Source: Clostridia bacterium
GTDB lineage: Bacteria; Bacillota; Clostridia; Christensenellales; Aristaeellaceae
Direction: 5' to 3'
Assembly: GCA_017936765.1 (NCBI GenBank)
Contig: JAGBEX010000040.1
Span: 1-50,361, forward strand
Length of the DNA: 50,361 nucleotides
The notes beneath the pieces are model-generated. The model made no database searches. It was not told the DNA's origin and was given only the letters and a program-made list of their open reading frames with translations. Positions within the stretch are counted from its first letter, which is position 1, and the number at the start of each line of letters is the position of its first letter. This document shows, piece after piece, positions 26,101-33,701 of this stretch. The position numbers and the translations under genes were made by a program.

Positions 26101-26703
26101 GGCAATGTGAACGTCAACGCCGTGGAGGAATATGCCAATACCAAGGAGCGCTTCGACGAGCTGACTGCCCAGCAGGAAGACCTGCGCCAGGCCGAAAACG
26201 ACCTGCGGGAGCTGATCAACCGCTTGCTTGAGCAAATGGAAACCACTTTTGTGGATAATTTCAGCAAGCTGCAAGTATACTTCTCCGAGACCTTCACCCG
26301 CCTCTTCGGCGGCGGCAAGGCTGAGCTGACCCTGATGGACCCCAGCGACCCGCTGAATTGCGGCATCGAGGTCAACGCCCAGCCCCCGGGCAAGAAGCTC
26401 CAGCTGCTCTCCCTGCTCTCCGGCGGCGAGCGCGCGCTGACCGCCATCGCCATCCTCTTCGCCATGCTGAAGCTGAAACCCACCCCCTTCTGTATCCTCG
26501 ACGAGATCGAAGCCGCCCTGGACGACGCCAACATCGGCTACTATGCCGATTACCTCCAGGAATATAGCCAGGGCACCCAGTTCATCGTCGTCACCCACCG
26601 TAAAGGCACCATGGAGCGCTGCAACGCCCTCTACGGCGTCGCCATGGAGGAACAAGGCGTCTCCAAAATGGTCTCCGTATCCTTGCAGGACTATAAGGAG
26701 TAA
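23137..26703 (+). CDS. smc: Chromosome segregation SMC ATPase
   Basis: An 1188-residue condensin subunit that compacts and separates newly replicated origins; it is loaded by ParB at parS. The N-terminal half ATPase has Walker A GPNGSGKSN (31-39) and the Q-loop region. Two long coiled coils (about 170-500 and 670-1010) flank a hinge with GVRGVLAQLITVPQQYETAIDMALG and GGSMTGG. The C-terminal half has the signature LSGGERALTAIAILFAML and Walker B CILDEIEAALDDANI. GGGAGG fixes the start at 23137; an ATG at 23107 lacks a site. A perfect DnaA box occurs at 26250-26258, possibly by chance. The gene is enclosed by long inverted repeats, and a hairpin overlaps its stop codon. scpA/scpB are not in the window. 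Confidence 0.97.
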   Translation: MRLKKLELYGFKSFAQRTEIVFNEGITGIVGPNGSGKSNIGDAVRWVLGEQSAKTLRGASMSDVIFNGTQKRKPLSYCEVSLIFDNDDRALPMDYAEVMVTRRVYRNGESEYYLNRTACRLKDIIDLFRDTGIGKEGYSIIGQGRIDEILSRRGEDRRQIFEEAAGIVKFKARKEEADKKLQRTLENAARVDDILEELNRQLKPLEEQARAAREYIELSAELKILDLNLFLVRSDRAKERLAELDTELMNLRAVLDDTEVALAEKTQLRDAHQTEIAQLEEKITAARNGLMACAESVHEAQNTLSALNSRRETRQENRQRILDEQSDSQHRLQELDDLFTRSEGESNAQEALVQQAEAALTKAKADASSAEEAEAAADEALEAHKAAIMNAMNRLNAVKNDQTRLKTMRSQMEARLAEISTSTDALKEEDIRLALATDEAGERLQTEKDHQQVLADALKAKQDELQVSDAALIQIRNQAEQLSSNLQAAQSRQKLLVEMTREMEGYNNSVRRAISYAKERQITGVRGVLAQLITVPQQYETAIDMALGSAQQNIVTDNENTAKELIGYLRQNRLGRATFLPQTTVRSKLLNDKERQALKLPGCIGIAADLVKCAPEYRGIIENLLGRTVIADNLDHGIPIMRAGNHTFRLVTLEGDVMHSGGSMTGGSTQSKMVNLLGRERELKELTQRLQEGKAKLDALRNELQQEQLKKNGLKLSVQEATNALHQQEIAVARETEREDASRTELNNHRARMEQTELATVQLQESIEQIDQQLESISLLSGDAQLDQTAMEEKTAQLQQALYTARQQAAEASDRVMTRTLQLSDLRHQLDILHKDTTRYEQDRSQILREMERRTEQLAAMDDMDQQDLAEIAHTTALVETRQLEQRRQEQVAQSLETRRAATQEKLRDVLTDMENLHQVHNRDADRVHRTELARSKVDSDLRVMQDRIWNSYEVTYAGAEEFRITEGFDVVESDRRAAQLMSQIRALGNVNVNAVEEYANTKERFDELTAQQEDLRQAENDLRELINRLLEQMETTFVDNFSKLQVYFSETFTRLFGGGKAELTLMDPSDPLNCGIEVNAQPPGKKLQLLSLLSGGERALTAIAILFAMLKLKPTPFCILDEIEAALDDANIGYYADYLQEYSQGTQFIVVTHRKGTMERCNALYGVAMEEQGVSKMVSVSLQDYKE

Positions 26704-26727
26704 GGGGCGTTGCCCCTTAACCCCACC

Positions 26728-27197
26728 AAAGGGTCTTCGACCCTCTGGACTCCCGCTTAAGGGCTTTGCCCTTAAGAATCCCACGAAGGGTCTTCGACCC
26801 TTTCGAAACCCATGCGGGGATAGCCAACACGGTGGTCTCCGAGCAGGGGTCACGCCGCGCAACGGGCGCGCCGCGACGCGGAGGAAGCTTCTTCCCCGCG
26901 TACCTGTAGGGGCGATCTGCGATCGCCCGCACGCCACACACATCGCCCAGCCAGCTATCCCGCGCACCCAGAACAACAAACTTGCGCACAGAGCGCGAGC
27001 CAATGCCGCGCGATAGGCGTTCATGGCCGACAAGACGACCATAGCGTTCCTGCACGCCCCCGCGGGGGAAGTTGGTGGGGCTACCCCGTTGGGGCTGCTA
27101 CCCCATGGCGGGTAAGGGGGTCCGGGGGCGCAACGAAACAGGCTCAATTTTGCGCCCCCGGGCGGCTTTTGGTTCTTTTCGCCGAGACGAAAAGAAC
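26728..27197. repeat. Right copy of the long inverted repeat flanking smc
   Basis: Inverted relative to 22639-23046. It opens with the GGACTCCCG and CTTAAGGG hairpin module and ends with GTTCTTTTCG/CGAAAAGAAC (27172-27197). It is longer than the left copy because it contains an inserted stretch (about 26885-26960) with a GGGCGATC REP-like hairpin. No gene is supported in 26704-27373. Confidence 0.8.
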
Positions 27198-27261
27198 GAC
27201 GCTGCATGACCGCACAGTTGCAAAGGAAAGCAATGCTTTGCAACAAGCAGCAGAACCACTC

Positions 27262-27320
27262 CTTCCGTCTTCGCCTTACGGCGAATCCACCTCCCTCGAG
27301 AGGGAGGCTTTTGGCTGCTC
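27262..27320. repeat. CCTCCCT hairpin repeat
   Basis: Two adjacent hairpins, TTCGCC-TTAC-GGCGAA and CCTCCCTC/GAGGGAGG, followed by CTTTTGGC. The inverted relative at about 8495-8550 keeps CCACCTCCCT and CTTTTGGC, while the neighbouring stem is AGCCGC/GCGGCT: again a changed but paired stem. Confidence 0.55.
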
Positions 27321-27373
27321 CCCCTACATCTGCACAGCCAAGCTTCGCGCCGAAGCAATCATCAAAAACCCCT

Positions 27374-27637
27374 TTATCAACACCCTTTCCCATCCACACC
27401 CTGTTAACTCTGTGGATAACCCACCAAAATCCGCCACAATCTTCCCCCTGAAAGAAGGAATCATTTCCCCATCCATGGAATATAATCATGAAGGAAAAAA
27501 ATACTCCACACATCAGGTGGAAAAAGTAACCCTATATCCACAAAACATCCACCCCAAAAAGTAAGCAGGTTCCCCAGTTGGAACCCCTTATCCACAGTTT
27601 TCACACCCCCTACTACTACTGCTGATTATTATATAAT
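27374..27637 (+). other. Candidate chromosomal origin (oriC) with DnaA boxes and DnaA-trio-like tract
   Basis: DnaA boxes: perfect TGTGGATAA at 27411-27419 (reverse) and perfect TTATCCACA at 27588-27596; one-mismatch sites TTATCAACA at 27374 and ATATCCACA at 27534; weaker sites at 27390 and 27502. The last box is followed by a TTTTCACAC half-site, CCCC, then TACTACTACTGCTGATTATT (27611-27630) and the AT-rich TATAAT. Box, C-rich gap, TAC triplets (3'-GAT-5' on the other strand) and AT tract is the order of the basal unwinding system known from Bacillus subtilis oriC. It lies immediately before dnaN. The dnaA gene normally found on its other side is absent. TATAAT at 27632 may double as a dnaN promoter element. 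Confidence 0.78.
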
Positions 27638-27667
27638 ATAGAAGAAGAACCAAGAGAGGATGATCCC

Positions 27668-28783
27668 ATGCTTATCACCATGAACGCCCAGGATCTGCTG
27701 GACGGCCTGAATACCGTGACCCGTGCGCTGGCAGCAAGACCTGCCAAGCAAATTCTCGAGGGCGTGCTGGTGGACGCCAACAGCGATGGCATCACCCTCA
27801 CTTGCTCCGATGGCAGCCTGTCCATTGAGAGCCTCCTCACCGGCGATGTGAAGGAACCCGGCCGCGTTGTGCTGCCCGGCAAGCTCTTTACCGAGCTGGT
27901 GCGCAAGCTCCCCGGCGGCACCGTGACCATCAAGGTCAACGAGAACCATTCTGCTTCCATCCGTTGCATGAATTCCAAGTCCAACCTGGCCGGCATGAAC
28001 CCCATGGAATATCCCGAAATGGCCGAGGTGGACGCTGGCACCACCGTGAAGATCCCTCAGAATAAGCTGCGGGAAATGATCAGCCGCGTGGTGTTTGCCA
28101 TCGCCACCGACGAGAGCCGTCAAATTCTCACCGGCTGCCTGCTGGAGGTCACCCAGGCCGAAGCCCGCATGGTGGCGCTGGATGGCTTCCGCCTGGCCAT
28201 GCAGAAGGTGTTCCAGCCCTTCCAGCTCCCCGCCGGACAGGAGACCCTGAAGGCCGTGATCCCCGGCCGTGTGCTGAACGAGCTGAGCAAGATCCTCCTG
28301 GACGAGGAAGAATTCTGCACTCTGCTCATCGATAAGACCCGTATGCAGGCCACCTTCGGCAATACCCGCCTGTCCACCGTGCTGCTGGCGGGCGAGTACA
28401 TCGACTATCGCAAGATTTTGCCTCCCGCCTTCAAGACCCAGGCCAAGGCAGACCGCTCCCAGGTGCAGAATGCCATCGACCGTGCCAGCCTCATGGCGCG
28501 CGAGGGCAAGAATAACCTGATCCGTATGTCCTTCAATACCGAAGGCCTCACCATCACTTCCAATGCCGAACTGGGCGATGTGCTGGAGGAAATGGAAGCC
28601 TCCCTGCAGGGCGACCCCATCGAAATCGCCTTCAACGCCAAGTACATCACAGACGTGATCCGCAACATCACCGACGACGAGCTGTGCATGAAGTTCAACA
28701 GCAACGTCAGCCCCTGCGTGGTGGTTCCCCAGGAGGGTGACCAGTACCTGTACCTGATCCTGCCGGTGCGCGTGTTCCAGTAA
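27668..28783 (+). CDS. dnaN: DNA polymerase III beta sliding clamp
   Basis: A 371-residue ring-forming processivity clamp. The family opening MLITMNAQDLLDGLNTVTRALAARPAKQILEGVLVDA is present, three clamp domains of about 120 residues are visible, and the C-terminus ends YLILPVRVFQ, close to the usual 'LPMR(V/L)'. GAGAGGATG precedes the ATG. It directly follows the candidate oriC and is 1 bp from recF, forming the conserved dnaN-recF pair. Confidence 0.97.
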   Translation: MLITMNAQDLLDGLNTVTRALAARPAKQILEGVLVDANSDGITLTCSDGSLSIESLLTGDVKEPGRVVLPGKLFTELVRKLPGGTVTIKVNENHSASIRCMNSKSNLAGMNPMEYPEMAEVDAGTTVKIPQNKLREMISRVVFAIATDESRQILTGCLLEVTQAEARMVALDGFRLAMQKVFQPFQLPAGQETLKAVIPGRVLNELSKILLDEEEFCTLLIDKTRMQATFGNTRLSTVLLAGEYIDYRKILPPAFKTQAKADRSQVQNAIDRASLMAREGKNNLIRMSFNTEGLTITSNAELGDVLEEMEASLQGDPIEIAFNAKYITDVIRNITDDELCMKFNSNVSPCVVVPQEGDQYLYLILPVRVFQ

Positions 28784-28784
28784 T

Positions 28785-29960
28785 ATGATCATCGAAAGCT
28801 TGAAACTGCATGATTTCCGGAATTATGAGGAGCTGACCCTGGCTCCTCATCCGGGGATCAATATCCTTTTCGGACAGAACGGCTCCGGCAAGACCAACTT
28901 GTTGGAAGCCGTTCATTATTGCGCGCTGGGCCGCAGCCACCGCACCTCCATCGACAGGGAAGTGGTGCGCAAGGGCGCGGCCATGGCGGCCTGTGGCGTG
29001 CAGGTGCGCAAGTCCGGCCTGAAGGTGGATGTGGCCGTCAAGCTCACCCCCGGCGAAAGTCGCAAAAAGCAGATTTTCCTTGACCGCAAGCGGGCTGACC
29101 GCATCAGCGACATGATGGGCAAGCTTCAATGCGTCATTTTCTCCCCGGAGGATCTGATGCTGGTGAAGGAGGGACCCTCCGTTCGCCGCCGCTTCCTGGA
29201 TATGCTGCTCAGCCAGCTCTCCACGGGCTACTTTGTGGCCTTGCAGCAGTACAACAAGGCCTTGGAGCAGCGCAACGCCATTTTGAAGGAGATCAAGAAG
29301 GGTGCTCATTGCGACGTGGCCATGCTGGACGCCTTTGAGGAAGCCATGGCGCGGCCTTGCCAGACTATCGTCACCATGCGCCACAAGGTGCTGGAACAGG
29401 TAGCCGCCTGTGCAGCGGAGAAGTACCGCGCCATCAGCGGCAGGGAGCAGGAGATTTTTTCCATGCGCTACGTCTGCTGCCTGCACAGCCTGGAGGACAT
29501 TCCCGGCCAGGTGAAGGCGCAGCTGCGCAAGAACCGCCAGGAGGATATGTTCCGCGCCACCACCACCTTCGGCATCCACCGGGAGGATATCGCCCTCACC
29601 CTATCCGGTCGGGAGATGAAGCTCTTCGCCTCCCAGGGGCAAATCCGCACCGCTGCCCTAAGCATGAAGCTCGCCCAGCTGGAGGTGTTCCGCCAGCAAA
29701 CGGGGGAGGCACCCATTCTTCTTCTGGATGATGTGATGAGCGAGCTGGACATGACCCGCCGCACCCGCCTGCTGGAGGAGATCAGCGGCGTGCAGACTTT
29801 CATCACCTGCACGGACGAAAGCGACCTGGAGGGCTGCCGCGAGCGCCGCAGCTACCACGTATCCATGGGTGAAAATGGAAGCGCCGCCATCAAGGAAATC
29901 AGCCAGGGCGAACAAGTGCATAGAACTCCGGTGGAGATCACCGACCCGGATTTCACCTGA
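28785..29960 (+). CDS. recF: DNA replication/repair protein RecF
   Basis: A 391-residue SMC-like ATPase that loads RecA at gaps. Walker A GQNGSGKTNLLEAV is near residue 35, the Arg-rich GRSHRT follows, then the SPEDLMLVKEGPSVRRRFLDML motif, the signature-like SQGQIRTAALSMKLAQLEV, and Walker B ILLLDDVMSELD. The C-terminus is somewhat longer than in many homologues. It starts 1 nt after the dnaN stop, so translation is probably coupled. A terminator follows within 5 bp. Confidence 0.96.
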   Translation: MIIESLKLHDFRNYEELTLAPHPGINILFGQNGSGKTNLLEAVHYCALGRSHRTSIDREVVRKGAAMAACGVQVRKSGLKVDVAVKLTPGESRKKQIFLDRKRADRISDMMGKLQCVIFSPEDLMLVKEGPSVRRRFLDMLLSQLSTGYFVALQQYNKALEQRNAILKEIKKGAHCDVAMLDAFEEAMARPCQTIVTMRHKVLEQVAACAAEKYRAISGREQEIFSMRYVCCLHSLEDIPGQVKAQLRKNRQEDMFRATTTFGIHREDIALTLSGREMKLFASQGQIRTAALSMKLAQLEVFRQQTGEAPILLLDDVMSELDMTRRTRLLEEISGVQTFITCTDESDLEGCRERRSYHVSMGENGSAAIKEISQGEQVHRTPVEITDPDFT

Positions 29961-29962
29961 TT

Positions 29963-29994
29963 GCCTGATTTTGTCACAAAAATCGGGCATTTTT
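29963..29994 (+). terminator. Terminator after dnaN-recF
   Basis: A 10-bp stem GCCTGATTTT/AAAATCGGGC (29963-29972, 29979-29988) is followed by ATTTTT, directly after the recF stop. Confidence 0.9.
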
Positions 29995-30116
29995 CGTCCC
30001 GCCGTGAAAATGAAAATCATTTTTCTTTTTAGGGATGGATTCGTTGAAGGACGCATTTGGACATTTTGGACGGGAAATAGCGCTTTACCCGTTGTAAATA
30101 AAGGCATTCAGATATA

Positions 30117-30144
30117 TTGATTATAATAAAAATATAAGTATTAT
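30117..30144 (+). promoter_or_regulatory. Probable addA promoter
   Basis: TTGATT (30117-30122), a 16-bp spacer and TATTAT (30139-30144) lie in a very AT-rich stretch. The parS site begins 12 bp downstream, around or just past the start of transcription. Confidence 0.6.
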
Positions 30145-30155
30145 AGAAAACCGCT

Positions 30156-30171
30156 TGTTTCACGTGAAACA
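30156..30171. promoter_or_regulatory. parS centromere site (perfect)
   Basis: TGTTTCACGTGAAACA, an exact match to the bacterial parS consensus and a full 16-bp palindrome. ParB binds here, spreads, and loads SMC. It lies 2.5 kb from the candidate oriC and 30 bp upstream of addA. Confidence 0.97.
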
Positions 30172-30201
30172 CTATGGTAAAATCGTGTTGGAGGTGATGA
30201 T

Positions 30202-33200
30202 ATGCCCTGGACGAAGGAACAGCAGTCGGCCATCGATGCCCGCAACCATACCATACTGGTCAGCGCCGCCGCTGGCTCCGGCAAAACCGCCGTGCTGGTG
30301 GAGCGCATCGTGGGACTGATCCGCGAAGGCTACCGGCTGGATCGGATGCTCATCGTCACCTTCACCCGCGCCGCCGCGGCAGAAATGCGGCAACGCCTGA
30401 ATCAGCGCATCGCCAAGGAAGCCCAAAGCGACCAAGAACACATGACCCAGGCGCTGGATGACCTGGAGGCCGCCGAGATATCCACCATCCACGCTTTCTG
30501 CCAGAAGATCATCCGAAACGATTTCCAGGCCGTGGGCGTTGACCCCCTGACCCGCATCTGTGATGAGCAACAGCAGCAAACCCTGTTTGAACAGGCATTC
30601 TGCGATGCCATGAACCAGCTGTTGGACGAAAAGGACAACGCGGACTTCCAGGCCTTTGCGGACAGCTTCGACCAGCAGGAGATCCGCGACATGACCGGGC
30701 GGCTGTACACATTCCTCATGTCCCTGCCGGAGCCTTTCGCCTGGCTGGACGCACACATCGCCAGCCTCAATCAGCAGCCCTACGAGCATCACCCCTGGTA
30801 CCTGACGCTGGTGAATCACTCCGCTCTCCAGCTGGAAGGCCTGCAGGCGCTGCTGCTGACCCAGCAACGGATGTTTGCTGAACCCGACGCCGTGCCTGCC
30901 TTGCAGGAGACCTGGCAGGCGGATCATGAGCTGTATGAAAGGCTGATGAGCCTTGATGCCGGTTCGCCGGAGGTGATGCGGGAGGCCCTCAGCACCGCAA
31001 GCTTCAAGAAGGCGGCAGTGTGCAGAGGCCTCACCGAAGAGCAGAAGGAGTGGAAAAAGCGCTACACCAAGCTGCGCGACCAGATGAAAGCCCTGGTGAA
31101 GGACACCGCGGAGAGCCTGACGATCGATTCGCAGCGGCTGAACATGGAGCTGGGCATGATGCAGCAGCATTTGCGTGGCCTGGCAGATTTGGTGAAGCGC
31201 ACCCAACAGCATTTTGCGGCAGCCAAGCTCCAGCAGAACGTGGTGGATTTCAACGATCTGGAGCAAATGACGCTGAGCATCCTGCGGCAGGAAGCCTATC
31301 GCGCCAAGCTGCAGCAGGATTATGACCATATTTTTGTGGACGAGTGCCAGGACGTGTCCGCCGTGCAGGATGCCATTTTACAGAGCATCCACGGGAAACG
31401 GAGCTGCCTGTTCATGGTGGGCGACGTGAAGCAGTCTATCTACCGCTTCCGTCTGGCCGACCCGACCCTGTTCCTGCACCGGATGCGCACCTTCTCCGAT
31501 GATGAAAACGCCCGGGAACGCCGCATCTTCCTGCAAAAGAACTTCCGCTCCCGCGCTGCTGTGCTGGACGCCACCAACCGGGTTTTCCGCAAAACTATGC
31601 TGGCAGACGTGACGGAGATCGACTATCTGCCGGAGGATGAACTGATTCCCGGCCGGGAGACCGAGGACGACCCCGCCGTGGAGATCCACCTGCTGGACAC
31701 CACCGCAGATGAAGATGAATCGGTGAAGGACCTGGAAGCAGAAAGCCAGGTGCTGGTGCAGCGCATCAAGTTCCTGCTGACCCAATCCTTCGAGGACAAG
31801 GGCGTCCGCCGCCCCTTTCAATACCGGGACATGGTGATCCTGCTGCCCAAGGTGGCGCGGGTTGGCTCTGCCCTGGCCGAGCTTTTGCAGCAGCAGGGCG
31901 TGCCGGTGTATTTTGATGGCGCGGAAAGCTACTTTGGCTTGCCGGAGATCAAAACCATCACGGCGCTGCTGAGCGTGCTGGACAATCCCATGCAGGATGT
32001 GCCGCTGCTGGCCACGCTGAAAATGACCCCTTTCCGCATGACCGACCAGCAGCTGGCCGATGTGCGCCTGTGCAAAACCGGGCGGGACGTGCCGTTCCAC
32101 GTGGCCTTCCAGGAGTGCTGCCAGCAGGAGACGCCCCTGGGGCAGAGGTGCAGCGCCATCTGGCAGCAATTGCAGGAGTGGCGTTTCCGGGCAGAGATCA
32201 TGCCCATCAAGGATTTCCTGTGGTACATCCTGCGGGAAAGCGGCTTCTATGCCTCCTGCGGTGCGCTGCCGGAGGGAGAGCTGCGCCAGGCCAACCTGCG
32301 GCTTTTGTGCCAGCGGGCCGCGGAGTATGAGGACAACGGCGGCGTCACGCTGGGTGGGTTCCTCAAGCAGATCGACAGCCAGCAGCAGGCAGGAGACAGC
32401 CGCAGCGCCAAGACCCTGGGCGAAAGCGAAAACCTGGTGCGCATCATGACCATCCACAAAAGCAAGGGCCTGGAGTTCCCCGTGGTGTTCTGCCTGCGCA
32501 TGAGCAGCAAAATACACCTGCCCCGCCGCACGGGTCTGAAAATGCACAGCCAGCTGGGCGTGTGCCTGCCCTATGTGAATCGGCGGCTGAACATTCGCCG
32601 GGACACCCTGGGGGACGAGGCCTTTGAAGTGCAGCGTCTGATGGATGAAAAGGCCGAACGCGCCCGACTTTTATACGTGGCCATGACCCGCGCAAGGGAG
32701 CGGCTGATCCTTATCGGCTGCGCCTCGGCAGAGGGAAAAACCAACTGGAAGATCCCCCACAGCGCCTATCAGATCTGGTCGGCATCAAGTATGCTGGACT
32801 GGGTGATGCAGGCTGTGGAAAGTGAACAATCCACAGGTTATCCACAAGACGCAAACCCTTGGAAAATAAGGGTTTGGAGCAATTTTGCAGCGCAAGCTGT
32901 GGATAAAAACAGAGTTATCCACAGCCTGGCAAAGTGGCTTGATTCCGTGCTTTCCGTGGGGGCTGTGGAACAAATGGGGATAGAGTGGGAGGGCATCTAC
33001 CAGCAGGTCGAAAACACCCCCCTCAAGACCTCCGTCAGCAGCCTGTCCAAAAAAAACGTGCTGCACGATCCCATGCCCCTCACCGACAGCGACGAGGACA
33101 TGGAGGACAAGCGCCAGCCGGAGGAGATCATCTCCCCGCTGCGCCTCAGCGACCTGCCCGCCCGCCCGGCTTTCATGGAAGAAAAGCGCATGACCGGCGC

Positions 33201-33678
33201 TGAGCGCGGCACGGCCATCCACCGGGTGCTGTCTCTCATCGACCTGCAAGCCCTGGACGGCAACATCAGCGAAGGCCTGTGGCAGGAGCTGCACCGCCTG
33301 CAGGAGCTGGGGTGCATCACCCAGGACGAAGCGGACGTGATCAGCCACCGCAGCCTGACGCAATTCTACCAAAGCCCCATTGCCCAGCGAATGCTGCAAA
33401 GCCAGCAAGTGCGCCGGGAGTGGAGCTTCAACCTGCGCATGGAGGGCGACACCCTCTTGCAGGGCGTGATCGACTGCGCCTTCCTGGAGGATGACGGCTG
33501 GGTGCTGCTGGATTATAAGACCGACCGCATCGACGACGAGGAGGCATTCATCCAGCGCTACGCCATGCAGCTGGAGTGGTACGCCCGCGCCCTGGAGAAA
33601 ATCACCCAAACCCCGGTGAAGGAAATGTGGCTCTATGCCCTGGGCAAGGCCAAGGCGTACCCCGTGCCGCGGCAGTAA
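30202..33678 (+). CDS. addA: ATP-dependent helicase/nuclease subunit A
   Basis: A 1158-residue UvrD-like helicase fused to a RecB-type nuclease; in Firmicutes AddAB processes double-strand breaks for RecA. Helicase motifs are: I SAAAGSGKTAVLVERI, Ia TFTRAAAAEMRQRL, II FVDECQDVSAVQD, III VGDVKQSIYRFR, IV QKNFRSRAAVLDA, V TIHKSKGLEFPVVF, VI YVAMTRARERLILIG. The C-terminal nuclease has GVIDCAFLEDDG and LLDYKTDR, then QLEWYARAL. GGAGGTGAT precedes the ATG. addB, normally directly upstream, is missing; recF and a parS site are there instead. The linker at about residues 875-910 is encoded by DNA packed with DnaA boxes. A loosely matched linker there would tolerate such constraint. Confidence 0.96.
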   Translation: MPWTKEQQSAIDARNHTILVSAAAGSGKTAVLVERIVGLIREGYRLDRMLIVTFTRAAAAEMRQRLNQRIAKEAQSDQEHMTQALDDLEAAEISTIHAFCQKIIRNDFQAVGVDPLTRICDEQQQQTLFEQAFCDAMNQLLDEKDNADFQAFADSFDQQEIRDMTGRLYTFLMSLPEPFAWLDAHIASLNQQPYEHHPWYLTLVNHSALQLEGLQALLLTQQRMFAEPDAVPALQETWQADHELYERLMSLDAGSPEVMREALSTASFKKAAVCRGLTEEQKEWKKRYTKLRDQMKALVKDTAESLTIDSQRLNMELGMMQQHLRGLADLVKRTQQHFAAAKLQQNVVDFNDLEQMTLSILRQEAYRAKLQQDYDHIFVDECQDVSAVQDAILQSIHGKRSCLFMVGDVKQSIYRFRLADPTLFLHRMRTFSDDENARERRIFLQKNFRSRAAVLDATNRVFRKTMLADVTEIDYLPEDELIPGRETEDDPAVEIHLLDTTADEDESVKDLEAESQVLVQRIKFLLTQSFEDKGVRRPFQYRDMVILLPKVARVGSALAELLQQQGVPVYFDGAESYFGLPEIKTITALLSVLDNPMQDVPLLATLKMTPFRMTDQQLADVRLCKTGRDVPFHVAFQECCQQETPLGQRCSAIWQQLQEWRFRAEIMPIKDFLWYILRESGFYASCGALPEGELRQANLRLLCQRAAEYEDNGGVTLGGFLKQIDSQQQAGDSRSAKTLGESENLVRIMTIHKSKGLEFPVVFCLRMSSKIHLPRRTGLKMHSQLGVCLPYVNRRLNIRRDTLGDEAFEVQRLMDEKAERARLLYVAMTRARERLILIGCASAEGKTNWKIPHSAYQIWSASSMLDWVMQAVESEQSTGYPQDANPWKIRVWSNFAAQAVDKNRVIHSLAKWLDSVLSVGAVEQMGIEWEGIYQQVENTPLKTSVSSLSKKNVLHDPMPLTDSDEDMEDKRQPEEIISPLRLSDLPARPAFMEEKRMTGAERGTAIHRVLSLIDLQALDGNISEGLWQELHRLQELGCITQDEADVISHRSLTQFYQSPIAQRMLQSQQVRREWSFNLRMEGDTLLQGVIDCAFLEDDGWVLLDYKTDRIDDEEAFIQRYAMQLEWYARALEKITQTPVKEMWLYALGKAKAYPVPRQ
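32827..32923. promoter_or_regulatory. DnaA-box cluster inside addA
   Basis: Three perfect boxes in 86 bp: TTATCCACA at 32838-32846, TGTGGATAA at 32898-32906 and TTATCCACA at 32915-32923, plus a one-mismatch CAATCCACA-type site at 32827-32835. They use all reading-frame registers, so the pattern is not a repeated peptide. The local DNA is more AT-rich than the rest of addA. Confidence 0.7.
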
Positions 33679-33685
33679 AAAGGAG

Positions 33686-33701
33686 TGTTTCACGTGGAAC
33701 A
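33686..33701. promoter_or_regulatory. Second parS site overlapping a start codon
   Basis: TGTTTCACGTGGAACA differs from the perfect palindrome at one base. It lies 3.5 kb from the first parS and contains the likely GTG start codon (33694) of the PHP gene. Confidence 0.85.

Noticed and set aside
26250..26258. Single TGTGGATAA in smc
   Set aside because: Isolated and coding for VDN; not called as a functional cluster. The same applies to 47173-47181 in rpsR, where conserved codons explain it.
24580..27513. A long minus-strand frame through smc
   Set aside because: Antisense of the smc coiled coil and the right inverted repeat; no domain, start site or promoter.
32088..32104. GTTCCACGTGGCC as a third parS
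   Set aside because: It matches only the central core; the outer bases differ at several positions and it codes for conserved AddA residues.
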